From: Linanthus parryae
Lineage: Eukaryota > Streptophyta > Magnoliopsida > Ericales > Polemoniaceae
Direction: 5' to 3'
DNA: 64,000 nt
Assembly: GCA_023055425.1 (NCBI GenBank)
Contig: JALGPY010000001.1
Coordinates: forward strand, 70,364,994 to 70,428,993
Position numbers and translations under genes: made by a program. A model generated the notes under the pieces. That model searched no databases. It was given only the letters and a program-made list of their open reading frames with translations, and was not told the DNA's origin. Positions 1 through 11,224 of the stretch are shown piece by piece (position 1 is the stretch's first letter; each line of letters begins with the position of its first letter).

Positions 1-2
1 CA

Positions 3-1283
3 ATTGCAGCATACCACGACTATGAGATTTGTCAGATGGATGTCAAAACAACATTCCTTTATCGGAATCTCCTCGAGGATGTGTATATGATACAGCCGGA
101 GGGTTTTGAGGATCCAAATCAAGCCAACAAAGTCTGTAAGCTGCAACGATCCATTTATGGATTGAAGCAAGCTTCTAGGAGTTGGAATCGACGTTTTGAT
201 GAAGTAGTCAAAGAGTTTGGATTCATCAGAAACGAAGATGAGTCTTGTGTCTACAAGAAGGTTAGTGGGAGCTCTGTAGCTTTTCTGGTCTTGTATGTGG
301 ATGACATACTACTCATTGGAAACGACATTCCCAAGCTGCAATCTGTTAAAGATTGGCTAGGAAAGTGTTTGTCAATGAAGGACTTAGGGGAAGCAGCCTA
401 TATACTCGGTATAAAGATCTATAGAGATAGATCTAAGAGGTTGCTAGGCCTAATTCAAAGTACATATATAGACAAGGTGTTGAAACGGTTCAACATGCAA
501 GATTCCAAGAAGGGATTCTTGCCCATGTCACATGAAATCACTCTTTCGAAGAGTGGTTGTCCCTCCAATGAGATTGAGAAGGAACGCATGAGTAGAATCC
601 CCTATGCCTCGGCCATAGGATCTATCATGTACGTCATGTTATGTACTAGACCAGATGTGTCATATGCCTTGAGTATGACAAGCAGATACCAATCCAATCC
701 GGGTGAGAGTCACTGGATTGCAGTCAAGAACGTCCTAAAGTACTTGAGAAGAACTAAGGATGTTTTCTTGATATTTGGCGGTGAGGAAGAGTTGCATGTA
801 ATGGGTTACACTGATGCAAGCTTCCAAACCGACAGAGATGACTTTAGATCACAATCGGGATATGTGTTTTGCCTGAATGGAGCAGCGGTGAGCTGGAAGA
901 GTTCCAAGGAAGAGACGGTAGCTCATTCTACAACAGAGGTTGAGTACATTGCTGCAAATGGCGCAGCAGAGGAAGCTGTTTGGATCAGAAAGTTTGTTTC
1001 TGAACTTGGTGATGTCCCTAGCATTGCGGATCCAGTTGAGTTGTTCTGTGACAACACTGGGGCGATCGCGCAATCGAAGGAACTCAGGTCGCACCAGAAG
1101 TCCAAGAACGTGCTCAGGAAGTTTCATCTGATTACAGATATTATCGATAGAGGAGACGTTCGGATATGCAAGATTCCTACAGATGATAATCTGTCAGATC
1201 CGCTTACAAAGCCTCTCACGCAGTGGAAGCATGAAGGGCACACTAGGAGTATGGGCATACGAGATGCGCCAGATTGGCTCTAG
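3..1283 (+). CDS. Copia pol, C-terminal part (RT and RNase H), 5' end outside window
   Basis: This is the end of a Ty1/Copia polyprotein, which copies element RNA into DNA inside virus-like particles. It is open from the window edge to TAG with no stops. The RT core reads QMDVKTTFLYRNL, then the catalytic YVDDILLIGND near base 300. RNase H starts at YTDASF near 805, and the polyprotein ends in a DPLTKPL motif close to the stop. The wording CTRPDVSYALS and SRIPYASAIGSIMY is typical of Angela-like Copia (family knowledge). The stop is followed within 15 bases by a purine-rich tract and an LTR, so this is the 3' end of a plus-strand element. The open frame suggests it is younger than the other Angela-like copies here. 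Confidence 0.93.
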   Translation: MAAYHDYEICQMDVKTTFLYRNLLEDVYMIQPEGFEDPNQANKVCKLQRSIYGLKQASRSWNRRFDEVVKEFGFIRNEDESCVYKKVSGSSVAFLVLYVDDILLIGNDIPKLQSVKDWLGKCLSMKDLGEAAYILGIKIYRDRSKRLLGLIQSTYIDKVLKRFNMQDSKKGFLPMSHEITLSKSGCPSNEIEKERMSRIPYASAIGSIMYVMLCTRPDVSYALSMTSRYQSNPGESHWIAVKNVLKYLRRTKDVFLIFGGEEELHVMGYTDASFQTDRDDFRSQSGYVFCLNGAAVSWKSSKEETVAHSTTEVEYIAANGAAEEAVWIRKFVSELGDVPSIADPVELFCDNTGAIAQSKELRSHQKSKNVLRKFHLITDIIDRGDVRICKIPTDDNLSDPLTKPLTQWKHEGHTRSMGIRDAPDWL

Positions 1284-1297
1284 TGCAAGTGGGAGAC

Positions 1298-2727
1298 TGT
1301 TGGAATAGATGCCCTAGAGGCAATCTAGTTTAGTGTGAATTATTTGTGGCTAGAAATTCATTTATTATTTATTGGATATTTAATATAATGAAGTCCTTAG
1401 ATTTACAATTGTGTTGTTTATCATAAATATCCCTAGTCAAGTATAATGATTAATAGGACAATCATCTATAGACTAGTATGGGGTTGGATTTATATGGAGA
1501 TATCACGATCCAACCCATAGGTGTGCATTAAGGAATGTTGCACTGGATTGACCCATTTCCGAGAAGGCTACATACACGTTATGTTAAGTCACAAGCGCTT
1601 CTCGTGGTGCAATGGTATTGTCATCCTTAGACTTGAAGTCACTAGATATTCTAGTTGTGGATTATTGTGATCTTGGTAGCGTTAAACGCTACACCGTAAC
1701 TGGGTAGTTATAAAGGCGTGTACTGGATACAATAAGAAGCAAGCTTAGAGATCGTAGTGGACGTAGATAGAATTAGTCCCTCCCACATAACAGGAGCAAA
1801 TATCCTAGGCCACTAGAGGGATAGTGCTTATAGAATGTCTTGCCAGACTCAAATAAATCAATATGGGATATTGATGTCATTTGCATGAATAAGGCTATTC
1901 CCATGGATCGAGAAACTATGGATTGGATATACGAGTGTGACTTGTATGTCTCGTGTCCAATCCGGATATAGAGACAAAGGGATGAGACAATTACTTGTAC
2001 AAAGGTTGTCAAGATGACGATTCTATTAGTTGGCTAGAATGGATGTTTTGCTAGAGACCGCTCCATATTCGCAAATAGTTGCTACCAACTAGATAGAACA
2101 TATGGGGTCACACGCTATATAGAGTTGAACTAAATTTAGGAATTAATTGATTGGATTAATTAATTAGAAGGATCACTTTGCAAACCCTTGCAAACTTAGT
2201 AGGGACTAATTTGCAAGGAAGGGACTAAATTGAATTCTAGTAGGACTAGAATAAGTCCTTTAGGTAGTTGACAAGGAGTTGTTGGACTATATAAAGGACC
2301 TTCCTTCCTTCCTTCCCACATAACTTATGCTCATTATTGAACATAACAAAGAGTGGGAGAGAAGAAAAGGAGAGAGAGCAAGCAACAAGGGAGCCGACCG
2401 CCCCCTTGCCGCCGCCCCGACCCCGTCGGCCACAAAGGAGGCCGAGACCCTCCTTTTGGGTCTCGTTTTGCGTGATTCTTCTTCCTCTTCCTCTTCCGGG
2501 CTAGCACCAAGGACTTGGGAGATCTAGGATCAACTCTAGGCGTGGATCAACCATAGAGAACGTGACACAATTCGCGTTTGAAGTCATCAAAGGAGAACCC
2601 TAAGGTGTGTTTATGATTTCTAACCCTTACCATCGTTATGTCTCTTGACTTGTGATCCTTGGAGGGTTTTGCATGGTTTTATGATTGTTTATGCTTTCGT
2701 TGCGCATCCATGAATCAAAACCCTACA
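1298..2727 (+). repeat. 3' LTR of the plus-strand Angela-like Copia
   Basis: It starts TGTTGGAATAGATGCCC directly after the purine-rich tract AAGTGGGAGAC (1287-1297) and ends ATCAAAACCCTACA, giving TG...CA termini and 1430 bp. Length and both ends match the other Angela-like LTRs in the window. A TATA box (TATATAAAG) lies at 2288-2296. A CT- and GC-rich stretch with inverted repeat GCCGAC/GTCGGC (2393-2430) follows about 100 bases downstream. Directly after 2727 the sequence switches to the protease region of a minus-strand copy of the same family, so this element inserted into that one. Confidence 0.92.
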
Positions 2728-3820
2728 GTTTCTGCTCATAGCAGGCACATAAAAGCAATTTTCTAATTCTAAAATAAGTCCAAAAGGGAAAGATAGCTCA
2801 TAAACGCCAACAGCTAATGCACGCAACTCTTGCTCCATTCCCGACGCGCATATCTATCTCCCCTTTACTCAATCTTCTACTTCTTTTCAAATCCTGCACA
2901 TTTCGACAAATGTGAGAACCACATCAAGTATACAATACCCAAGATGAAGAAATATAAATATTGACGTATATAACATAAATACCTGGTGGTGGTGGAATCA
3001 CTATTCCAAGCTTCTTATTCTCCAGATATTTAGGAAAATTCCTCCTCCAGTGACCCGGCTGGCTGCAGTAGTGACATTCAACTTTAGCCACGCCTCCACT
3101 AGGCTTTAGGGCTTCCTTGGATTTTTCAACTTTCGTGTGCTTTCCTTTGGAAGTAGAACCAACTCCTTCGCCCTTCTTCTTATGCACCATCATTATGGCC
3201 TTGCCCTTGCCTTTGGTGACGCCATGTTCTGCTGTCTTTAGCATGTTCAATAAGTCTAGCAGTGTCTTGCTGATCTCGTTCATATTATAGTTCATAATGA
3301 ACTGATTATAACTGTCAGGCAACGATTGCAAGACAAGATCAGTTGTCAAATCTTGGCCAAGTGGGAAACCCAGTCTCTCAAGGTTCTCTATGTACCCGAT
3401 TATTCAGAGCACATGAGGCCCTACTGGATTCCCCTCTGCAAGACTACTCTTGAATAATGCTTTAGACACCTCATAGCGCTCATGCCTTGCCTGTTCCTGA
3501 AACAATTGTTTCAAGTGTATGATCATATCATAGGCTTCCATGTTCTCATGCTGCTTCTGAAGCTCAGCAGTCATGGTACAAAGCATGAGGCAAATCACGT
3601 CATTAGAATCATCAATATGTTTCTGACGTGCCCTAACTTCCTCTAGGACAGACTCATCTTGTGGTGGTTCTGGAATTGGAGTGTCCAAGACGTACAGCTT
3701 CTTTTCTTGCTTAAGGAAAATCCTTAAGTTTCTGTACCAGTCAAGGAAATTTGTTCCAGACAGTTTATCCCTCTCAAGGACAGATCATAGGGATGAAGTC
3801 GATGCGTTGTTGTTTGCCAT
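2728..3820 (-). pseudogene. Angela-like Copia gag and start of protease, broken
   Basis: Gag packages the element RNA. On the minus strand the frame opens at ATG 3820 (MANNNASTSS), runs through NFLDWYRNL and a basic linker, and reaches a zinc knuckle at about 3040-3085. Decay is clear. CGA codons have become TGA stops at 3785-3787 and 3404-3406. The last knuckle cysteine is Phe (CHYCSQPGHWRRNF). The protease Asp in the WVLDTG motif is Tyr. The comparison copy is the gag at 41423-42724. The frame is cut at 2728 by the plus-strand LTR, so the rest of this element lies left of the window. Confidence 0.88.
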
Positions 3821-5449
3821 TTGGAATTATACAAAACGAGAAATGTGAAATTTTAGTATTTTGAACAATTTAACTATATTCAACAATGGCTGATCATCAA
3901 ATATAGCTCCCACTATTTTTCTCGGATTAATATCCCTCACCATTAATGCGGAAAATATCATTATATTTTCTAGTAGGTCTAAGATCCCTTTTTCACTTCT
4001 TTTTTAGCTTGCTTTGGCAAGTCATCCAAGAATAGGTTATTTAGGTAGGAACCATTCCAATTGCATCCCATGCAACTCTTGGTCCAATTAGATGAATAAC
4101 TCTTTATTCTTTATCCCATGGATATCGCCTAATTGTCATGCCTCTAGGTTCATCAATCCAATTGAATCTTACCCAGTTGCGTCCAACCTCTTGCTTCAAC
4201 ATACACACATTACTAGCTTGTGTCGTCCGCAACACACCATGGTAAATTAAAATCGCCTTGCTTTGGCAAGCCCGAATTTTAATGAACCCTGATCATGAAG
4301 GGTGTTTTGGCAAGAGAAGGCATAACGCAATATTTAATTGAGGGATTTAATTTCTTAATTTGTTTGGTTGATCTAATCAACATGATCTACTTATTTGGAT
4401 TGGGAAATCCACAATAAAAGACCAACCTTGTTTATTATTATCTTGTTAACATTTTGCTAGTATCGCCATACACACAAAAATAAATAACAAGACATAAACA
4501 ATAAACATCCACAAAATAAAAAAAAATGTGGCATGGATATGGCCCATAGACTAAGATATTATCAAGCCAATGATAATATCCAATTTCCCTAATGTGACAA
4601 GCTCATCTCCATGTGCTCCACCATAGCCGCGCGCCTAAGAGGGTGTTGTCTTTGTCTTTTGGCTTCATTGGTTCTCCGGTTTTCTTCTCCATGCTCTTGG
4701 CTATCTCTAAATATTTCTTATTCTAGCCTAACATCTAGAATAAATAAATCATAAAATCCTCACATGTCGAGGAGAAAAGACGACCCGCAGGTCGTAAAAC
4801 CTAATTAATTATTACTTTAATTTGATCAGCTCCCAGGCCGTAAACCAAACCACAAAGCAATAAACATTCACAATTCTAGGCCATATCCATCCACCATGCA
4901 ACAAAGCACATAATACAGTTAAAACCAATTTTTAACGCGTTTGTTTAATTTTAATTGAATTGGGAAATTAGGGTTACAACGGTCCAAGGGCTCCAACCTA
5001 AGCCTAGGGCGAACCCCAAGGACCGCCGCTCGCCACTAGGCCCGGCCCAAGGCCGGCCGCCCCATGTGACCCGCGGCCCTTGCTTGGCGCGCAAGGAAGG
5101 GGGCGGACGGATAGGGTTTCGGCCCTAGCCTCCTTCCCTTCTTCCTTGTTGCCCAAGCATGATTGTTTCCTTTTATGGATGTTTCCATAAAATTATTTCC
5201 ATAAATGAAAACTCCTTTTCAATTATGTGCCCATGAACCCTAATTTTTCAAGAACCCAATTATTCACATCCTATGTGATTAAACACACCAATTCTAACAT
5301 CCAATGTTAAATTAGGTCTTGTTTATATTGAATCAAATCCAATTTGCATCTACTATGCCAATTATTTTCAGTTTTCGCATAATAACAATAATACGGTGTA
5401 TAAGCTGAAATCGCGACACATAAAATCATGTTATGCTCTACAACCTGTG
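3821..5449 (-). other. Long untranslated leader of the minus-strand Angela-like element
   Basis: No gene is seen in these 1.6 kb. They lie between the primer site and gag ATG and match leader blocks at 9885-11211, 28047-30205, 42725-44351 and 45790-46754. Recognisable pieces, in plus-strand order, are the inverted repeat CTTGCTTTGGCAAG (around 4008 and again near 4257), an A/T-rich middle, and a GC-rich block (about 4980-5130). The GC-rich block contains the inverted repeat ATAGGGTTTCGGCCCTAG (5111-5128). The unusual length and the conserved pieces suggest RNA functions such as packaging or translation control, but that is inference. Confidence 0.8.
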
Positions 5450-5461
5450 GCTCTGATACCA
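5450..5461 (-). other. Primer-binding site
   Basis: The minus strand reads TGGTATCAGAGC, complementary to the 3' end of plant initiator tRNA-Met, the usual Copia primer. It lies directly inside the LTR that starts at 5463, which fixes that LTR as the 5' one. Confidence 0.9.
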
Positions 5462-5462
5462 C

Positions 5463-6899
5463 TGTTGGGTTTTGACGTAGGTAACGCATCAGAATAAAAA
5501 AAATGTAATCCTACTCAAAGCCCACCAAGGATCACAGGAAGAGATATCATAACATGATAAGGTACATAGTAATTGTGTACCTTTTGGTTTGAGAGATGAC
5601 ACGAAGAATGATGTCCTCGTCTCTATGGTTGATCCACGTCTAGAGGTGAGATTTAGATTCTTCCTTCAACAAGTGCTAGCTTTAACCGGAGGAAAAGAGA
5701 AGAGGGAATCAAACAACGAGGGACAAGAGGAGGTTTTCGGCCTCCTCTTTGGCGCCGACGGGAAGGGGCGGACGACCTAGGGGCGGTCGGCCTCTAGGCT
5801 TGTCTTGCTCTATCTATTTTGCTCTCTCCCACTCTCTTGTGTTATGTCTAATAATATTAAGTGGGAAGCAAGCTAGATCCCTCCTTTATATAGTCCAACA
5901 ACTCCTTTTTGTTTCCATAAAAGTCCTTCCTAGTTCTACATGAACTTGGATTAGTCCCTTCCTTGCATACTAGTCCTACTAAGTTTGCAAAGTGTTGCAC
6001 AATGATCCTTCTCATTAATTAATCATATTAATTAATTCTCAAATCTATTTCTACTTTATTTGACGTTTGATCCCATAGGTTTCTACTTAGTTGGTAGTAA
6101 CTGATTACTAACATGGAGCGGTGTCTAGCAACACATCCATGCTACCCAACTAATAGAAATAGTCACTGATCCCGACAAACCTCTTGTGCCCAATATCTCA
6201 TATTGCACTATCCCTTTGTCTCCATATCCGGATTGGACACGAGACATAAATAGTCACACTCGTATATCCAATTCATAGTTCCTCGATCCTGGGAATATGC
6301 TTATGAAAGCAGATAACATAATATCTCCATATTGTTTTATCTGAGTCTGGCCAGACATTCAATAAGCCTCATCCCTCGAGTGGCCGTGGATATTTTCTCC
6401 CATTATGTAGGAGGGGAAAATCCTATCTACATCACTACGATCTCTAAGCTTGCTTCCTATCATGCCTGATAACTACCTTTATGATTACCCAGTTACGGTG
6501 TAACGTTTGATAACATCAAAGCACGATACTCCACAACTAGAGTATCTAGTGACTTCATGTCTAAGGATTGCAATTATATTAGCACTACGAGAAGCGATTG
6601 TGACTTTAACATAATCTAATGTATCCTTCTCGTTGTGGGTCTATCCAGTATGCCATTACTCCTAATGCATACCCATGTGTTAGACTTGTTATCTCCATAT
6701 CAATCATACACACATACTAGTCTATATTTGATCGTCCTATTAATCAATATAGTGGACTAGGGATATTTAAGATAAACAACACATTGTTATATAAGGACTT
6801 CATTATATTAAATATCACAATATATAATAAATGAATATTCTAGCCAGAAACAATGTTAATACTAAATATGATTTTGCCTCTAGGGCATCTATCCCAACA
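5463..6899 (-). repeat. 5' LTR of the minus-strand Angela-like Copia
   Basis: The 1437-bp LTR runs from TGTTGGGTTTTG to CTATCCCAACA (the minus strand starts TGTTGGGATAGATGCCC). Its TATA signal is the CTTTATATAG at about 5882, read on the minus strand. A GC-rich inverted repeat CCTAG...CTAGG lies at 5776-5798, downstream of the TATA in the sense direction. Beyond 6899 the sequence changes to the gag leader of a different Copia, which marks the insertion point. Confidence 0.9.
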
Positions 6900-7326
6900 C
6901 GTCTGACCTGAACATTGGCAGGAATGAAGTCCACAAAGATGTAAAGGGATTCGACGTTCTTTAGTGATAGGGATTCGTAGGCTCTTGGTTGGTTCCAGGC
7001 GCTGCTGCGATGGCGACGACGATTGGTGGCGGGGTCGCTGGGGTTGAGACGGTGCTGGCTGCGACCAACGAAGGACATGTTGACTCCTCGTCGTGGCTTG
7101 AGAAGATAGCAAGTGTCTTCTGGAGCACGAGATCCGATGTGCTTTGGTAGAGACCAGGAGGATTGACTGCTGCGGCGCTGGCGAAGAGAAGCTAGGTTGA
7201 GTTCTCTTCTCTTTCTGTAAATCTGGGTTTTTTTCCACTAAGCTGCAACAATGGTGGTTGAACACTGATTGACAAAGCATAGAAGAGAGACGCGATAGAT
7301 TGTGGTGGATTTTAGACCGAATTTTG
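6900..7326 (-). pseudogene. Leader and gag start of a second Copia family, interrupted
   Basis: Reading leftward from the primer site, a leader of about 250 bases is followed by ATG at 7078 and a short basic frame (MSFVGRSQHRLNPSDPATN). The frame stops being meaningful at 6900, where the Angela-like LTR was inserted. Position after a primer site makes it a probable gag N-terminus; the residues themselves I do not recognise. The rest of the element is not in the window. Confidence 0.6.
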
Positions 7327-7338
7327 GCTCTGATACCA
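7327..7338 (-). other. Primer-binding site of the second Copia
   Basis: The minus strand reads TGGTATCAGAGC, matching initiator tRNA-Met, three bases inside the short LTR that starts at 7342. Confidence 0.85.
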
Positions 7339-7341
7339 AAA

Positions 7342-7634
7342 TGATGCAGGATGCACAAAGATAATGAATCAAGCTGATTCAATACACTCTCAACTCAAAC
7401 GTGAGGACAAAATAATATTATTCATCAATCAAAAATTGAAAAACAAATGAAAATTGGTGGTCTATAAATAGGCAACAATAACAAACTCCTAACTGAACTA
7501 AAACTCTAAACAGGATAACTCCTAAACAATAAGCTACTAACTTATTCTGATAACAGTTAATATCCTAACCAAGATAAAATAAAATATAATATAATCATAG
7601 ATAACTTAGATAATTTCAGTCATTATCCTCATCA
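7342..7634 (-). repeat. Short 5' LTR (293 bp) of the second Copia
   Basis: On the minus strand it opens TGATGAGGATAATGAC and closes with TGCATCA, so its ends form the inverted pair TGATG/CATCA. A TATA-like CTATTTATAG lies at about 7464-7474. The size and A/T-rich body fit small-LTR Copia elements of the Tork or Ale kind, but the lineage is a guess. No second LTR of this type is seen. Confidence 0.78.
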
Positions 7635-8576
7635 GATAGCCAGCTTTTTCTCTTTTTGTCGACTGGTGATAGCCTTGCTTTCAAATGAAGCTACAGGACA
7701 CATTTTTTATTCCGTTTTCGTAACATTCATGGTTTCCATTCATTATGTTCATTAAACTACATGAATAAATGTACATTATGAACATAAATTGAGTATGATA
7801 AAAGAAACGACCTAATATCATCTCGAGTTAAAAAATTGGCCTTACCCTGCTGACCTTACAGTCTTGTTCTGAGTTTTTAGCTCACGGATTAAGCTCACAA
7901 ATCCGCTTAGATTAACGAGATCCTAGCTCAAGGTTAAATGATGTACCCTTGATGTAAAGAACAATACCTATTTATCAATCTGTCAAATGAAGGTAACATC
8001 ACTTCTAAAAAAAAGAAGGTAATAGCACATTAGTATCTTAATATCACTATAGAAATCTTTTTGAAATATAGCACTTTAGTAGGCTTAATGTTTAGCCCTA
8101 CAATTTTGGAATCTTTGAATATGATAAAACTTAATTTTTTCAAGTTCAAAAATGAGAAACAACACAAGTAAAGTAGAGATGTTATATTTTGTTATATGTT
8201 TAGATGCATCAAATAAGAAACCCTCCAAATACCATAATTAGGGAATACAAAGTTGCAGAAGAAAATACCTACATTATGCTGAAAAAACACAACCTTGCAT
8301 GTTCGCAAAAATACAACAGTTCTGAAACCTCACGTTCGACCATGAGTTTTAAAACATTTCCTATTTACTCTAAAGCCGCACAAAGTTTCATGCGGGTTTG
8401 ATGGCTAGGAATCTTAAAATTTCATGATACACCTAGAGATTTCAAGGACCATGATATCTTGGGTCTCTCCTAAAATTACGTTATTTGGTACTTTTCACAT
8501 TGATATTTTCACCACATCAGTTTGTACTTACACAGTGGTATAATGTAAAATCATTGTTTCAAATAGGTTACTTGTA

Positions 8577-8850
8577 GAACCGAAACCTTTGGCACTTTCA
8601 TGATTTTAGCTTGTTTACTTTGACATTTTGTAGATTGTTTTTGAAGAGGTAGATGAGTTAACTTTTCCTGCAATCCGCCATGCAAGGGGGATTGAAGCAA
8701 AAGGAGATCTTGTCCGACTGAAACATTTGGCACTTTCATGATTATACGTTGTTCGTTTTGACATTTTGTATATCTTTTGAGGGAGTAGATGAGTTAATTT
8801 TAACTGTAATCCGCAATGCGAAGGAAAAATTCATTTCAATTTAGAATCGC
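8577..8850 (+). repeat. Imperfect tandem duplication, two units of about 135 bp
   Basis: Two units begin GAAACC(T/A)TTTGGCACTTTCATG near 8580 and GAAACATTTGGCACTTTCATG near 8720. Both continue through TTTGACATTTTGTA, GTAGATGAGTTAA and ATCCGC(C/A)ATGC. They differ by scattered substitutions and small gaps. No coding function is apparent. Confidence 0.75.
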
Positions 8851-9115
8851 AGCAAAGGGAGATCTTGTACTATATGTATGCTCAAGATCTTAAAATTCAT
8901 TTCCAATGTCTTTCACTATTATTTGCTTATTGGATGATTTGTATTACCTAATTATAAATGCCAATTAAATATTAAGTACTCCCTCTCTCTCCCCATTTAC
9001 AGTAGTAGGTGGACATAAAACTAACAAAATATATGAATTTTGGAAAGTGCAATAGAAAATTTGGAAAGGAGAAATGCTAGGGTGGAAAGTGAAATAGAAA
9101 ACATTTCAGAAAGGA

Positions 9116-9270
9116 TAAATGCTAGGGAACGGGGAACCAACCAATATCTCCCACTCATTTCACATTTATTCTAGAAAAATGCAATAATGCCAAATGAATA
9201 TTCATGTTGTCAATTTCACACTTGGGTGGGAGATGAGTGAGAGATATTTGTTTTTTCCCTAGCATTTTTC
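9116..9270. mobile_element. MITE-like element with terminal inverted repeats
   Basis: The ends are AAATGCTAGGGAA...AATATCTCCCACTCAT and its inverse ATGAGTGAGAGATATT...TTCCCTAGCATTT, with a loop of about 60 bases. The direct repeat GAAAGGA lies on both sides (9109-9115 and 9271-9277), as expected of a 7-8 base target duplication of hAT-like elements. It has no coding capacity. The superfamily call rests only on duplication length. Confidence 0.62.
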
Positions 9271-9884
9271 GAAAGGAAAGTGAATTATAGAAATAGATGC
9301 AAAGGGTCTGATAAAGGAGATGAACATGTGTAGAGAGAGAGAGAGGAGAATCTTAATGGCTGTTCGTAAGGTGCTAGATCCATTGAGGAGTGTGGAATAT
9401 TTGATCTCCAATTGGCCCAACTTTCGAGTAAGGTACATAACCCGAAATCAAAACGGTGTCACTCATAAGTTTGACAGAAAATGATCGGAACAAAAAATTA
9501 ATGGGCTTTGGTTGTATGATTCTCGCATGAGCTTGTAATGATCTTGTACATGATTTGAATGGCCAGAAGCCCAATAATGTTATAAACCAAATTTTTTCTC
9601 TAAAACGAATTATAAATGACAATTCAATATCATGCAGTCCTCTCTTCCCCAATTTCATTGTGATATTTTTCTAAAACTGAAGTGTCCAAATAATTGTTCT
9701 ACTTTAGGGAAGTTACAAAGTGTTTCACATTATTCCCCTACATATATACAATTTATCTTCATACTTTTTCGCTGTTAAAGGACATATACATACATCAATT
9801 ATTTTTTAAATGACAGTGGTAATACATTTAAAATTTGCATGCCACGTGTAACGCACGTGTTTCAACTATTCCCATTAAAATCAC

Positions 9885-11211
9885 CTAGTTGCGTCCAACC
9901 TCTTACTTAAACAATTGCACATTACTTGCTTGTTCCATCGCATCACTTCATGTTAAGCCAAGTCGCCCTGCTTTGGCACGCACGAGCTTGGTAATCATGA
10001 TCATGATGAGTGTTTAAATAATGAGAAGGCCAAAATCAATATTTAAATTGAGGGATTTTCCTTTTTCTATTTTAATTTTTTTGTTGTTCCATATCAACTG
10101 ATCTACTTATTTTGACTTGAAAAACTCACAAATAAAAGATCCGGGTTGTTAATTATCTTATTATCAATTTTGCATGCATCATCCATACACCAACAATTAA
10201 TAATAAGACAGCAAATAAGAAACCACAAAAAAAATTAAACGTGATATGGATATGGACTCTAATCTAAGATATTCCCAATCCAATGAGAATATCTATGAAC
10301 CCTAATATAGCAAACTCATCTCCATGTGCCTCCATCTTTTGGTCCATGCTCCATAGCTTGTGGAATGCTCCATGCTTTTTTGCCTTGTGGAATTCTCCAT
10401 CTTGTGGTCTCTTAATTCTTTACGCTCCTTCTTCTCCGTCTTGACTATCATTTATTTTATCTAATACTAGCTAGCATCTATAAAAAAAAATATCACAAGT
10501 TGAGAAGAAGACAGGCTCGGAGGCCGTAAAACCTAATCAACTATTACATTAATTTTATCATTTCGCGAGCCGTAAAAACAAACCAAAAAATTAAATATTC
10601 ACAACATCCACATCTAAGGTGATATCCAAGCACCATGAAAATAGCACATTAACATTTAAAATCCAATTATAACACGCTCTGTCAATTTAATTGATTTCGG
10701 ACATACTAGGGTCAAAATGGTCCAAGAGGCCCACCATCACAGTGGCCGGACCACCAAAGGACGGCCACATAGGCCTTGGGCCGACCGGCCCCTAGCCCAC
10801 ACGGCTAGGCCGTGCGCTAGGGAGCCAGGCCCCTTTAGCCGTGCCCTTCCTTGGGAGACAGGGAGAGAGGCGGGGTCCCCTAGGGTGGGGGGGGGGGGGC
10901 AAACCTCCTTAGGAGGTTTTTTCCAAAAAAACTTCCTCCTAGTTGCCCAAGTTTAGTTTTTTCCAAGTTTCAAAAACACCTTTTTCCAACTTGTGCCCAA
11001 ATCCTAGTTTTCTAAATCCAAATTTTCACATCATATGTGATTTAATTTCACTAATCCTTATATCCCATTTAATATCATAGCTTATTTGGTTGAATTATAT
11101 ACAAATTGTATCAATATGCTAGATTTGTCCATTTTACGCGTTAAACAATAATTAAAGAGTAAAATAGACATAATCGTAACACATAAACTACATTATGCTC
11201 TACGACCTGTG
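9885..11211 (-). other. Leader of another Angela-like element, truncated
   Basis: This matches the leader at 3821-5449 block by block: CACCTAGTTGCGTCCAACCTCTT near 9881, the CCCTGCTTTGGCACGC version of the inverted repeat near 9966, then the A/T-rich middle and a GC-rich block (10715-10910). A run of 12 or more G occurs near 10888. No gag is left; on the far side the match simply ends near 9880. Open frames in the GC block are composition artefacts. Confidence 0.8.
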
Positions 11212-11223
11212 GCTCTGATACTA
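11212..11223 (-). other. Degenerate primer-binding site
   Basis: The plus strand reads GCTCTGATACTA where intact copies have GCTCTGATACCA, so the tRNA-complementary site has one change. It directly precedes the LTR, which fixes orientation. Confidence 0.7.
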
Positions 11224-11224
11224 T

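Larger units (their letters stand above)
7635..9884. other. Non-genic A/T-rich stretch
   Basis: No gene is supported here; open frames are short and without known motifs. Two structures are listed separately: a tandem duplication (8577-8850) and a MITE-like element (9116-9270). The tract CTCCCTCTCTCTCCCC near 8977 resembles Stowaway MITE ends, but no matching partner end was found. Confidence 0.55.

Noticed and set aside
8975..9000. Second Stowaway element from the CTCCCTCTCTCTCCCC tract
   Set aside because: No convincing inverted partner end and no TA-flanked borders were found.
10717..10956. Open frames across GC-rich leader blocks (also 46276-46560, 5749-5943, 37509-37832)
   Set aside because: They fall in conserved Copia leader or LTR GC blocks, are not conserved as frames between copies, and have no domain.
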